Assembly: GCA_035444405.1 (NCBI GenBank)
Contig: DAOMOP010000022.1
Coordinates: 1 to 32,383, forward strand
Length of the DNA stretch: 32,383 bases
Reading direction: 5' to 3'
From: DAOMOP01 sp035444405
GTDB taxonomy: Bacteria; Pseudomonadota; Gammaproteobacteria; Burkholderiales; Rhodocyclaceae
Part shown: positions 5,961 to 14,308 of the stretch, one piece after another
How the letters are laid out: each line of letters opens with the position of its first letter
Numbering within the stretch: position 1 is the stretch's first letter
The notes under the pieces: generated by a model
What the model saw: only the letters and a program-made list of their open reading frames with translations
Told to the model about the DNA's origin: nothing
Databases searched by the model: none
Program-made: the position numbers and the translations under genes

Positions 5961-8288
5961 ATGATCAAGAACCCGGAGCCTTCGCCGCAATTGCGGGGCG
6001 CATGTCCCGTCGATCACGCCAGGGGCGGCTGTCCGGTGTCGGAGCTGGCCGCCGCCTTCGACCCCTTCGAGGGCCCGTATCAGGTGGACCCGGCCGAGGC
6101 CTTGCGCTGGTCGCGCGAGCAGCTGCCGGTGTTCTACAGCCCCAGGCTCGGCTACTGGGTCGTCAGTCGCTATGACGACATCAAGGCCGTGTTCCGGGAC
6201 AACATCCTGTACTCACCGCGCAACGCGCTCGAGAAGATCACGCCCGCTACGCCCGAGGCGATGGAGGTGCTGCAAAGCTACGGCTATGCGATGAACCGCA
6301 CGCTGGTCAACGAGGACGAGCCGGCCCACATGCAGCGCCGCCGCGCGCTGATGGAGCATTTCATCCCCGCGAATCTCGAGGCCCGGCAGGAGATGGTCCG
6401 CCGCCTGACGCGCGAGAAGATCGATGGCTTCATCGACCGCGGCCGCGTCGATCTGGTGGCGGAGATGCTCTACGAGGTGCCGTTGACGGTCGCGCTGCAC
6501 TTTCTCGGCGTGCCCGAGGACGAGGTCGAGCGGCTGCGCAGCTTCTCGGTGGCGCACGCGGTCAACACCTGGGGCCGCCCGACGCCGGCGCAGCAGGTCG
6601 AGGTCGCCCATGCGGTGGGGCGTTTCTGGCAATACGCCGGCGAGGTGATCGAGAAGATGCGCGCCGAGCCGGACGGCGACGGCTGGATGCACTACACCAT
6701 CCGCAAGAACGCCGAGATCCCCGAGGTCGTCACCGACAGCTACGTCCATTCGATGATGATGGCGATCATCGTCGCGGCGCACGAGACCACGGTGCTCGCT
6801 TCGGCCAACATGTTCAAGACGCTGCTGACCCACCGCGAGGCGTGGGAGGACGTCTGCGCCGATCCGTCGCTGATTCCCAACGCGGTCGAGGAGTGCCTGC
6901 GCTACGCCGGCTCCATCGTGGCGTGGCGGCGCGAGACCACCGCGGCCGCCCGGCTCGGTGGCGTCGATCTGCCCGCCGGGGCCAAGCTGCTGATCGTGCA
7001 GGCTTCCGGCAACCAGGACGAACGCCATTTCGAGGACGGCGACAAGTTCGACATCTACCGCGACAACGCGGTCGATCACCTGACTTTCGGCTACGGCAGC
7101 CATCAGTGCATGGGCAAGAACATCGCCCGCATCGAGCTGCGCATCTTCCTCGAGGAGATGACGCGCCGGCTGCCCCACCTGCGGCTGGCCGAGCAGGAAT
7201 TCACCTATCTGCCGAATACGTCGTTCCGCGGCCCCAACAGCGTCTGGGTGGAATGGGAGCCCGAGCACAACCCGGAACGCATCGATGCGGCGCTGCGGCG
7301 TGCCGCGGTGAATTTTCCGGTGGGCGCGCCGCTGCGCCAGGACATCGCCCGCAGTGTGCGCGTGACGCAGGTTCGCCGCGAGGCCGACGGCATCGTCGGC
7401 CTGACGCTCGAGGATGCCAAGGGCCGGCCGCTGCCGCGCTGGAGCGCCGGCGCGCACGTCGAGCTGTGCGTGGGCGAGTACGAGCGCAAGTACTCGCTGT
7501 GCGCGCGCCCCGGTGCGGCCGCCTACGAGGTCGCGGTCCTGCGCGAGGAGCTCGGCCGCGGCGGCTCGCGTCATATCCACGAGGCCGTGCGCGAAGGCAT
7601 GGCCCTTAAGCTGCGCGGCCCGAGCAATCTCTTCCGCCTCGACGAGGAGGCCTCCTGCTACGTGCTGATCGCCGGCGGCATCGGCATCACGCCGATCCTG
7701 GCGATGGCCGATCGCCTGAAGGCGCTGGGGCGCGATTACGTCGTCCATTACGCCGGCCGCTCGCGCGCGTCGATGGCCTTCGTGCCGAGACTGCAGGCCG
7801 ATCACGCCGACCGGCTGCGGCTCTACGCCAAGGACGAGGGGCAGCGGGCCGATCTGGCGGCGATCGTCGCGGCACTGCCGGCGGGCGGACAGATCTACGC
7901 CTGCGGGCCGGAGCGCATGATCACCGCGCTGGAGGACCTGACCGCCGCGCTGCCCGAGAACACGCTGCATTTCGAGCATTTCTCGACCCGCGAGAAGGGC
8001 CTCGATCCGGCGCAGGAATCCGCCTTCGAGGTCGAGCTGAAGGATTCCGGCCTGACCCTGTCGGTGGCGCCCGACACCACGCTGCTCGATGCCATCCGCG
8101 CGGTCGGTGTCGACGTCGCGAGCGACTGCCGCGAGGGCTTGTGCGGAAGCTGCGAGGTCGCGGTGCTCGAAGGCGAGATCGACCATCGCGACGTGGTGCT
8201 GACCCGCGCCGAGCGGGCCGAGAACCGGCGCATGATGGCGTGCTGTTCGCGGGCGAAGAACGGCGGCCGCCTCAAGCTCGCACTTTGA
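5961..8288 (+). CDS. Self-sufficient cytochrome P450 fused to phthalate-dioxygenase-type reductase (CYP116B type)
   Basis: This 775-residue fusion should take electrons from NAD(P)H through FMN and a 2Fe-2S cluster to heme and insert one oxygen atom into an organic substrate, without separate partners. Residues ~30-440 are the P450: I-helix AAHETT (272-277), ExxR at 311-314 (ECLR), heme loop FGYGSHQCMG with ligand C383. Residues ~455-675 are the reductase: flavin motif RKYSL (509-513), nucleotide motif AGGIGITPIL (571-580), CGPERM. Residues ~688-775 are a plant-type ferredoxin: C723, C728, C731 and C761 (C-x4-C-x2-C-x29-C). Order and length match class VII CYP116B enzymes such as P450RhF. All cofactor residues are present. 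The ATG at 5961 has AGGAGG ten bases upstream. First gene of an operon with a TRAP transporter. CYP116B enzymes accept many test substrates; the natural one here is unknown. Confidence 0.96.
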   Translation: MIKNPEPSPQLRGACPVDHARGGCPVSELAAAFDPFEGPYQVDPAEALRWSREQLPVFYSPRLGYWVVSRYDDIKAVFRDNILYSPRNALEKITPATPEAMEVLQSYGYAMNRTLVNEDEPAHMQRRRALMEHFIPANLEARQEMVRRLTREKIDGFIDRGRVDLVAEMLYEVPLTVALHFLGVPEDEVERLRSFSVAHAVNTWGRPTPAQQVEVAHAVGRFWQYAGEVIEKMRAEPDGDGWMHYTIRKNAEIPEVVTDSYVHSMMMAIIVAAHETTVLASANMFKTLLTHREAWEDVCADPSLIPNAVEECLRYAGSIVAWRRETTAAARLGGVDLPAGAKLLIVQASGNQDERHFEDGDKFDIYRDNAVDHLTFGYGSHQCMGKNIARIELRIFLEEMTRRLPHLRLAEQEFTYLPNTSFRGPNSVWVEWEPEHNPERIDAALRRAAVNFPVGAPLRQDIARSVRVTQVRREADGIVGLTLEDAKGRPLPRWSAGAHVELCVGEYERKYSLCARPGAAAYEVAVLREELGRGGSRHIHEAVREGMALKLRGPSNLFRLDEEASCYVLIAGGIGITPILAMADRLKALGRDYVVHYAGRSRASMAFVPRLQADHADRLRLYAKDEGQRADLAAIVAALPAGGQIYACGPERMITALEDLTAALPENTLHFEHFSTREKGLDPAQESAFEVELKDSGLTLSVAPDTTLLDAIRAVGVDVASDCREGLCGSCEVAVLEGEIDHRDVVLTRAERAENRRMMACCSRAKNGGRLKLAL

Positions 8289-8333
8289 GTGGCCGCAGCA
8301 ACGACAAACGCAAATTCAACGGAGGAGACCAAC

Positions 8334-9374
8334 ATGAAATCCAAGAGCAATCTGTTGATCGGCGCCGCGCTGTCGGCGGTGATGGCGCTGGGGGTCGCGA
8401 GCGACGCCGAGGCGCGCACCAAGCTCAAGGTCAGCCACTTCCTGCCGTCGGTGCATGGCATCCATACCGATTTCATCGTGCCGTGGACCCGCCAGGTCTC
8501 GGAATGCACCGGCGGCGAGGTCGAATTCGAGGTGTTCCCGGCCGGCACGCAGCTCGGCAACGTGGCGCGGCAGCAGGAGCAGGTCATGGCCGGCGTGGTC
8601 GACGTCGCCCACGGGCTGCACGGCATCCCGCGCGGCCGCTTCCCGCGCACCTCGCTGATCGACATGCCGTTTTTGACCGATGACGCGGGGGCGGCGACGC
8701 ACGCGCTGTGGCAGCTGCTGCCCGACGTGCTGGCCGAGGAATACAAGGGCCTGAAGGTGCTGGCGCTGCATGCGCACAACGGCGGCCTGCTGCACACCAG
8801 CAAGAAGAAGGTCGAGACGATGGAGGACATGAAGGGCCTGCGCATCCGCACCCCGAGCCCGGCGGTGTCGGACATGCTGTCCTTCCTCGGCGCCACGCCG
8901 CAAGGCCTGCCGCCGGGCGAGGTGTACGAGAACCTGCAGCGCGGCGTGCTCGACGGCACGGTGTTCCCGTGGGATCCGGTCAAGTCCTTCGGCCTCAACG
9001 AGGTGCTCAATTACCACCTCGACATCGGGGTGTACACGGTGTCGTTCTTCTTCGTGATGAACGAGCGCGCGTACGCGCGGCTGAGCCCGAAGGCGCAGGC
9101 GTGCATCGACGAGCACTCCGGCGACGCGCTGGTGGCGAAATTCGACGACTGGTGGGATGCCTGGGACGCGCCAGGCCGCGAGGAGGCGATGGCCGCCGGC
9201 CACGTGATCACCGAGCTGTCGGACGCCGAGCGCGCGCGCTGGCGCGAGGCGCTGCAGCCGATGATGGAGGCCTACCTGCAGAAGGTGAAGGACGAAGGCG
9301 TCGCCAATGCCGAGGAAATCTACCGGCTGATGCAGCAGAAGATCGCCGAATACGAGGCGGCGCAGCAGAAATGA
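8334..9374 (+). CDS. dctP: TRAP transporter periplasmic solute-binding protein (DctP family)
   Basis: Predicted 346 residues with a clear Sec signal peptide (hydrophobic stretch ~7-22, likely cut after AEA at residue 27). The mature protein has the DctP/TAXI-like fold markers: KLKVSHFLPSVHGIHTDF at the start, FPAGTQLGN, then the segment MKGLRIRTPSPAVSDML with the conserved Arg that in TRAP binding proteins salt-bridges a substrate carboxylate, and GVLDGTVFPWDPVKSFGLNEV. It should bind an organic acid in the periplasm and pass it to DctQM. GGAGGAG at 8321-8327 sets the start. It lies 45 bases after the P450 gene on the same strand, so co-transcription is likely; the best inference is that it imports the P450's substrate or a related acid. 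Confidence 0.93.
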   Translation: MKSKSNLLIGAALSAVMALGVASDAEARTKLKVSHFLPSVHGIHTDFIVPWTRQVSECTGGEVEFEVFPAGTQLGNVARQQEQVMAGVVDVAHGLHGIPRGRFPRTSLIDMPFLTDDAGAATHALWQLLPDVLAEEYKGLKVLALHAHNGGLLHTSKKKVETMEDMKGLRIRTPSPAVSDMLSFLGATPQGLPPGEVYENLQRGVLDGTVFPWDPVKSFGLNEVLNYHLDIGVYTVSFFFVMNERAYARLSPKAQACIDEHSGDALVAKFDDWWDAWDAPGREEAMAAGHVITELSDAERARWREALQPMMEAYLQKVKDEGVANAEEIYRLMQQKIAEYEAAQQK

Positions 9375-9458
9375 CGAGAATGCGCTAGCGCTGACCGGCC
9401 CCGGGCGCGTTGACAAGCGTGCCGCGGCCGGTCGCGTTCCCGCACAGGAGAAGACCCG

Positions 9459-9947
9459 GTGAACCGAGTGCACGATCTCGCACGCACCCTCGTCACGGCG
9501 CTCGCCGCACTGGGCGTCGCCGCCTATTGCGGTGCGGCACTGGTGACCGTGGCCGACGTGGTCGGGCGCACGGTCGGCCTGCCCGTCGAGGGGGTCGTCG
9601 ATCTGGTGCAGCTCTTCGTCGTCACCGGTGCCTGGCTGGTGATGCCGTATGCGTTCATGACGGGCGCCCATGTGAGCGTCGACTTCGTGGTCAAGTCGCT
9701 GCCGAGCGCCTTGAGGGTGCCGCTGCAGCTTTTCGCGGCGGCCGTCGCGCTGGTGCTGGTGGGGCTGATGCTGCGCTACGGCTTCGACACCTTCGAGGTG
9801 CGCACGATGTTCGGCGACCGTTCGCAGCAGCTGGGCATTCCGGTGGCGTGGTACTGGTACCCGCTGCTCGCCGGGCTCGCCATGTCGCTCGTCGCGGTGG
9901 TCCTCGAAGCGGCGACGGTGTTGCAGCGGCGAACCGACGATGAGTGA
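9459..9947 (+). CDS. dctQ: TRAP transporter small membrane subunit (DctQ family)
   Basis: Predicted 162 residues with four membrane helices at about 9-32, 46-66, 85-105 and 127-150, the standard DctQ topology. The segment GAWLVMPYAFMTGAHVSVDFVVKSLP matches the family's conserved loop after helix 2, and GIPVAWYWYPLLAGLAMSL its last helix. It starts with GTG at 9459, with AGGAG at 9446-9450 eight bases upstream. Its stop overlaps the dctM start by 8 bases, so the two are translationally coupled, as expected for subunits of one sodium-dependent complex in the inner membrane. Confidence 0.92.
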   Translation: MNRVHDLARTLVTALAALGVAAYCGAALVTVADVVGRTVGLPVEGVVDLVQLFVVTGAWLVMPYAFMTGAHVSVDFVVKSLPSALRVPLQLFAAAVALVLVGLMLRYGFDTFEVRTMFGDRSQQLGIPVAWYWYPLLAGLAMSLVAVVLEAATVLQRRTDDE

Positions 9948-11241
9948 CGCGTTTCTCGGTCTCGCCGGCTTCGTCGCCGCGCTCGGGCTGATCGCGCTCG
10001 GCATGCCGGTCGCGATTGCGATGGGCATCGTCGGCGTGCTCGGCTACGGATGGCTGAACGGCTGGACGGGGGCCGCCTACATCCTCGGCTCCAGCCCCTT
10101 CGAGTCGATCTTTCCCTATTCTTTCAGCGTCATCCCGCTGTTCGTGATGATGGGCGTGTTCGCCTCGCACGCGGGCCTGTCGCGTTCGCTGTTCAACGCC
10201 ATCAACAGCTTCATCGGCCATCGCCGCGGCGGCCTGGCGGTGACGACGGTCGGCGCCAGCGCCTTCTTCGGCGCGATCTGCGGCAGCTCGCTGGCGACGG
10301 TGGCCACCATCGGGCGCGTCGCGCTGCCCGAGATGAAGCGCGCCGGCTATGACGACTCGTTGTCCACGTCCACCGTCGCGGCCGGCGGCACGCTGGGCGT
10401 GCTGATTCCGCCGTCGGTGCTGCTGGTGATCTACGGCCTGCTCACGCAGAGCTCGATCGGGCAGTTGTTCATCGCCGCGCTGGTCCCCGGCCTGATCGGC
10501 GCGGCGCTGTATGCGCTGGCGATCGTCGTGCGCGTGCAGCTCAACCCCGGACTCGCGCCGCGCGCCGCGCGCATGGACTGGCCCAGCCGCATCCGCTCGC
10601 TCGGGCGGATCTGGCCGGTGGTGCTGCTGTTCGCGACCGTCATCGGCGGCATTTATCTGGGCTGGTTCACGCCGACCGAGGCGGCCGCGGTGGGGGCGGC
10701 CGGTGCCTTCCTGCTGGCGCTGGCCTCGGGCAGGCTGAACCGGCGGGCGCTGCGCGAATCGGTTTCGGAGACCGCGGCGCTGACCGGGATGATCTTCTTC
10801 ATCCTGATCGGCGCCGCGCTGTTCAATTCCTTCCTCGAGAACACCGGCCTGCCGCAGTTCCTGATCGGCCTGATCGAGGCGTCGGGCCTGAGCCCGCTGG
10901 CGGTGATGGTGCTGATCCTCGCCTTTTACGTGATTCTGGGCTGCTTCATGGACTCCATGTCGATGATTCTGCTGACCGTGCCGCTGCTCGCGCCGGTCGC
11001 GCTGCAGCTCGACTACAGCCTGATCTGGTTCGGCATCGTCGTCGTCACGGTGGCCGAGATCGGCCTGATCACCCCGCCGATCGGCATGAACCTGTTCGTC
11101 GTCCAGGCCGCGGCGCGCGGCGTGGCGACGTCGACCGTGGTGCGCGGCATCCTGCCGTTCATTCTCGCGGATCTGCTGCGGCTCGCGCTGCTGGTCGCGT
11201 TCCCGGTGCTGGTGCTGTGGCTGCCCGGCGCGATGTTCTGA
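9940..11241 (+). CDS. dctM: TRAP transporter large permease subunit (DctM family)
   Basis: Predicted 433 residues, very hydrophobic, about 12-13 membrane segments. Family hallmarks are present: LIALGMPVAIAMGIVG at the start, GAICGSSLATVATIGRVALPEM, VAAGGTLGVLIPPSVLLVIYG, GWFTPTEAAAVGA, LGCFMDSMSMILLTVPLLAPV and EIGLITPPIGMNLFVVQA. These include the Gly/Ser-rich loops that in this superfamily form the sodium and substrate sites. It is the translocation subunit and completes the dctPQM set. It starts inside the end of dctQ. The next gene begins 94 bases later after a short palindrome, so the operon may end here. Confidence 0.95.
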   Translation: MSDAFLGLAGFVAALGLIALGMPVAIAMGIVGVLGYGWLNGWTGAAYILGSSPFESIFPYSFSVIPLFVMMGVFASHAGLSRSLFNAINSFIGHRRGGLAVTTVGASAFFGAICGSSLATVATIGRVALPEMKRAGYDDSLSTSTVAAGGTLGVLIPPSVLLVIYGLLTQSSIGQLFIAALVPGLIGAALYALAIVVRVQLNPGLAPRAARMDWPSRIRSLGRIWPVVLLFATVIGGIYLGWFTPTEAAAVGAAGAFLLALASGRLNRRALRESVSETAALTGMIFFILIGAALFNSFLENTGLPQFLIGLIEASGLSPLAVMVLILAFYVILGCFMDSMSMILLTVPLLAPVALQLDYSLIWFGIVVVTVAEIGLITPPIGMNLFVVQAAARGVATSTVVRGILPFILADLLRLALLVAFPVLVLWLPGAMF

Positions 11242-11263
11242 CGGCGTGCCATGGTGGGCCGGC

Positions 11264-11277
11264 GCCGCGATCGCGGC
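11264..11277. repeat. Perfect 14-bp palindrome after dctM
   Basis: GCCGCGATCGCGGC is self-complementary and lies 22 bases after the dctM stop and 58 before the next start. It could be an end-of-operon hairpin without a T-tract, or a chance palindrome in GC-rich DNA. Confidence 0.35.
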
Positions 11278-11335
11278 TAGACTGGGGAACGCCGAGGCGG
11301 ATTCGCGCAGGCGCGTAGCGAAAGGACGATGACTC

Positions 11336-11878
11336 GTGAGCGACAATATCCAGCGCGGGGCGGACGAGACCCCGATAGCCGACTTTTCCAGCTGCCACGC
11401 CGGCATACTGGCCGGGCTCGATGCGTTCGCCGAACTGCCGGCGCTCGTCGCGGCGGCCGAGCGGGCGCGGCGGGTGGCACAGCAGGCGGCGGACTTGTTC
11501 GGCAATGTCGTGCTCGAGCATCATGCCGAAGAGGAGGAAGAGCTCTTCCCGGCCGTCCTCGCCAGCGCGGAGCCGGGCGAGGAGCTCGAGCGGGTCAGGC
11601 AGATCGTCGACCGGCTCACGCGCGAGCACCGCGAGGTCGAGGCACTGTGGAAGCGTCTCGCACCGGCCGTCAAGAAGGCGGCCAAGGGGCAGAGCGTGCA
11701 GCTCGACCTTGCCGAAGTCGAGCGTCTGGTGCGCATGTATGCCGCCCACGCGTCGTTCGAGGAGGCGGAGTTTCTTCCGCTGTCGCAGCGCATCCTCGGG
11801 CGCAACGCGAACCACATGGCCGCGCTCGGCCTGTCGCTGCACATGCGCCATGCGCCCCGGGTGACGCGCAACATCTGA
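11336..11878 (+). CDS. Hemerythrin HHE-domain protein
   Basis: Predicted 180-residue soluble four-helix protein with the spaced His/Glu ligands of a di-iron hemerythrin-like domain: H21 (SSCHAGI), H62-H63 followed by an acidic run (residues 65-69), H98 (REHREVE) and H138 with E142/E143 (AHASFEEAEF). Such proteins bind oxygen, nitric oxide or iron, or sense them; which applies here is not visible. The start is GTG at 11336, with AAAGGA at 11321-11326. It lies downstream of the P450-TRAP genes on the same strand, but separated by a palindrome, so membership in that operon is uncertain. Confidence 0.85.
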   Translation: MSDNIQRGADETPIADFSSCHAGILAGLDAFAELPALVAAAERARRVAQQAADLFGNVVLEHHAEEEEELFPAVLASAEPGEELERVRQIVDRLTREHREVEALWKRLAPAVKKAAKGQSVQLDLAEVERLVRMYAAHASFEEAEFLPLSQRILGRNANHMAALGLSLHMRHAPRVTRNI

Positions 11879-12008
11879 GCCGGAAGCATCCCGGCCGGGC
11901 GGCCGCCATCGGCATCGTCGGTGACGCCGAAGCCCGCTTCGACCACCGGCACCTCCCGTCGCGCGTTGCCGCCGGAACGAAACACCCCGCATCCGATTCG
12001 TACACGCC

Positions 12009-13100
12009 ATGGATACCCTGACCCACGCGCTGTCCGGTGCATTGACCGGGCGACTGCTGGCGCGCACGACGGCGCGCGCCGGCCGGCCGGCGCCTGCGGT
12101 GTGGCAGGCGGTGCTCGTCGGCACCGCAGCGGCCGCCTTTCCGGACCTCGACTTCGTCCTGCGCTATGTCTCCGATCTCGCCTGGCTGCGCGGGCATCGC
12201 GGCGTGACCCATTCCCTGATCCTGCTGCCGCTGTGGGGTTTCGTGATCGCGTGGATGATGGCCGGCCTGCTGCGCCTTTTTCGTGGCGGTGCTGCCACGG
12301 CGCCATCGCCGCGCTGGCAGGATCTTTACCTCGTCGCCTGTGCGGCGTTGTTCGTGCATGTCGTCGGCGACCTGATCACGCAGTTCGGCACGATGATTCT
12401 CGCGCCGCTGTCGGACCGGCGCTTCGGCTTCGGCACGACCTTCATCATCGATCTCGGCGTCAGCGGCATCCTCGTCGCCGGCCTGCTCGCCAGCGCGATG
12501 TGGCGAACGAGCCGGGTCCCGGCGGCGCTCGCCGCGATCGCGCTGGTCGGGTGGATCGGCAACAGCGCGATCGCGCGCAGCGAGGCGATCGCCGCGGCGC
12601 ACGAGCATGCGCAGCGCGAAGGCATCCCGATCGTCGCCGTCGACGCCGCACCGCGGCCGGCGTCCCCGTACAACTGGACCGCGATCGTCTTCGACGGACG
12701 CAACTACCACTATGCCCACCTCAACACCCGCCGCGGCGAGCCGCTCGTCGCGAGGCCCGACGATCACTTCATCCGTCGCTTGTCCGCCGCTTACCAGCCC
12801 GTCGCGCTGGCGCGGTGGCATGTCGCCCCGCGCTTCGGCGACGCCACGGTCGCCGAGATTGCGCGCAGCGTGTGGGATGCCGAGGAGTTCGCGTTCTACC
12901 GCCGGTTCGCGATGTTTCCGATCCTCGACGAGACCGACCCACCCGAAGGGCCGCACGGCGTCTGTGCGAGCTTCCGCGACCTGCGTTTCGAGATGCCGGG
13001 GCGCGCGGCCATTCCATTCCGCTTCGGCCTGTGCAACGGCGGCGGGCAGTGGCGCGTGTTCGAACGGGCGGCCGACGGCTTGCGCTGGCTGGCGGACTGA
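12009..13100 (+). CDS. YdjM-like membrane-bound metal-dependent hydrolase (DUF457 type)
   Basis: Predicted 363 residues. The N-terminus MDTLTHALSGAL with H6, the FPDLDF motif (D46, D48), HRGVTHS (H63, H68) and HVVGD (H117, D121) are the metal-ligand pattern of YdjM-family membrane proteins. About five membrane helices cover residues 30-190; the last ~170 residues are soluble and probably periplasmic, a larger tail than in E. coli YdjM. The family is annotated as a hydrolase from its metal motif, but its reaction is poorly defined. It stands alone between the hemerythrin gene and a convergent psiE-like gene. Confidence 0.85.
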   Translation: MDTLTHALSGALTGRLLARTTARAGRPAPAVWQAVLVGTAAAAFPDLDFVLRYVSDLAWLRGHRGVTHSLILLPLWGFVIAWMMAGLLRLFRGGAATAPSPRWQDLYLVACAALFVHVVGDLITQFGTMILAPLSDRRFGFGTTFIIDLGVSGILVAGLLASAMWRTSRVPAALAAIALVGWIGNSAIARSEAIAAAHEHAQREGIPIVAVDAAPRPASPYNWTAIVFDGRNYHYAHLNTRRGEPLVARPDDHFIRRLSAAYQPVALARWHVAPRFGDATVAEIARSVWDAEEFAFYRRFAMFPILDETDPPEGPHGVCASFRDLRFEMPGRAAIPFRFGLCNGGGQWRVFERAADGLRWLAD

Positions 13101-13221
13101 AGCGCCGTCGCCGCCGGGGATCGGCACGCGCTGCGAAGGGACGATGATCCTGCGGTCGCGCGGCGCGGCGGCGCGCAGGCGGCCGAACCGCTGCGCCGCG
13201 ACCCGGTCCGGCGGCGCGCCG

Positions 13222-13698
13222 TCAGGTTCTCGCCTTCGAGGAGACCAGCCAGTAGGTGATGCCGAGCGCCAGCACGACGGCGCCGATCCCGTACAGGTAG
13301 TCGGGCTCGAGCTGGCTGAGGTCGAGCACGATCACCTTGCGTGCGATGGCCATCAACGCAGTTGCGATCACCAGCTTCACGTGGATGACGTCGTCGCGAA
13401 GGTAGAGCGTGATGTTGGCGAAGATCTCGATCGCGATCAGCACCGCGAGGAAGGCCGCGAACACGACGAAGATGTCGTTGATGTCGAGCAGCAGCACCGG
13501 CGGGTCGGCCAGCCGCTCGTAGAGCACCAGCACGACGTCGGCCACGCACCAGAAGATGACCAGCACCATCAGCACCGCCAGCACGCGGATCGCATGGCGG
13601 ATCGCGTGATTGAGCGACGCGATCAGGCGGTCACGGTCATTCGTGTCGAGATGATTGTGGTCGCGGGCGTCGCTCGGTGCATCGGTGTTCCGGGCCAT
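13222..13698 (-). CDS. PsiE-like (phosphate-starvation-inducible) membrane protein
   Basis: Predicted 158 residues with four membrane helices and an N-terminal His/Asp-rich cytoplasmic tail. The run DVVLVLYERLADPPVLLLDI, then DIFVVFAAFLAVLIAIEIFANITLYLRDD, then KLVIATALMAIARKVIVLD is typical of the PsiE family. The molecular role of PsiE is not established. GGAG eight bases before the ATG supports the start. It follows the TerB-like gene by 66 bases on the same strand, suggesting a two-gene unit divergent from the NhaR-type regulator. Confidence 0.82.
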   Translation of the reverse strand: MARNTDAPSDARDHNHLDTNDRDRLIASLNHAIRHAIRVLAVLMVLVIFWCVADVVLVLYERLADPPVLLLDINDIFVVFAAFLAVLIAIEIFANITLYLRDDVIHVKLVIATALMAIARKVIVLDLSQLEPDYLYGIGAVVLALGITYWLVSSKART

Positions 13699-13764
13699 GT
13701 CTGCATCTCCACGGGATCGGTGCGCGGACGGCGGCCGGGGGGCGTTCCCGCCGTCCGCTGCGGG

Positions 13765-14190
13765 TCAGAAGAGCTTGTTTGGCTGCGCAGGGGCCGGCCC
13801 GCAGGCGTGTTCGCCCCACAGTGCGACGGCGCGCGCCAGCACGTGCTTTTCTCCCGCGCTGAGGCAACCGTCGGCGACCGCGATCTCGACCATCTTGCGC
13901 AGCAGCTCGCCCTGCTTGTGCGGGTCGCGCACCTCGTCGAGCAGGGCATCGACGAGATCCGACGGCAGGTCGTAGTTGAGCGCTTCGAAATAGCCGATGC
14001 TCTGCTCGATGTCCTCGCAGAAATTGCGCAGGACGCTTTCGAACAGCCGATCATCGATACCGATTTCCTCCAGCGCGTGCATGCGTTGCAGGCAGTCGAG
14101 CTCGGCCTTGGCCGGTGCGCCGTCGGCCATCAGCGCGAGCGACAGGACACGGGCTGCGGCATGGGCGCTGTCGATCTCGTAGTGACGCAT
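13765..14190 (-). CDS. TerB-like domain protein
   Basis: Predicted 141 residues, all-helical and acidic. The repeat-like pattern AARVLSLALMADGAPAKAE... and LLRKMVEIAVADGCLSAGEKHVLARA has the two 'A-x2-ADG-x2-(A)xE' turns of the TerB-like fold (compare DjlA and tellurite-resistance TerB), in which the acidic residues can bind a divalent metal. A link to tellurite cannot be claimed: no other ter gene is visible. The ATG at 14190 is preceded by GGAGGAAAG; a frame extension to 14328 runs through the promoter region and is rejected. It is divergent from the NhaR-type gene (118 bases between starts), making it a likely target. Confidence 0.75.
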   Translation of the reverse strand: MRHYEIDSAHAAARVLSLALMADGAPAKAELDCLQRMHALEEIGIDDRLFESVLRNFCEDIEQSIGYFEALNYDLPSDLVDALLDEVRDPHKQGELLRKMVEIAVADGCLSAGEKHVLARAVALWGEHACGPAPAQPNKLF

Positions 14191-14282
14191 GAACTTTCCT
14201 CCAGGAGCGATCACCGGATTGGTGAGAGGCCAGCATAGGTCTTGCCGAAGCGTAAGAAAAGTCGATACTTGTGTTGTCAGTA

Positions 14283-14297
14283 ATCGAAAATTTCGAT
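14283..14297. promoter_or_regulatory. LysR-type operator (T-N11-A palindrome)
   Basis: ATCGAAAATTTCGAT is a perfect 7-1-7 inverted repeat containing T-N11-A (14284-14296), the classical LysR binding core. It ends 12 bases before the NhaR-type start codon and lies between that gene and the divergent TerB-like gene, which suits autoregulation plus control of the divergent unit. Confidence 0.6.
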
Positions 14298-14308
14298 CAA
14301 GGCCCGTA

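Noticed and set aside
6213..8186. Very long open frame on the minus strand opposite the P450 gene
   Set aside because: It mirrors the codon pattern of the P450 gene in GC-rich DNA, has no ribosome-binding site and no recognisable domain; the plus-strand product has complete catalytic motifs.
9691..11505. Long minus-strand open frame opposite dctM and the hemerythrin gene
   Set aside because: Low-complexity Arg/Gln/His-rich translation with no family resemblance; both plus-strand genes are well supported.
13765..14190. A tellurite-resistance operon
   Set aside because: Only a TerB-like fold is visible; terA, terC, terD, terE and terZ are absent from the window, so the resistance label is unsupported.
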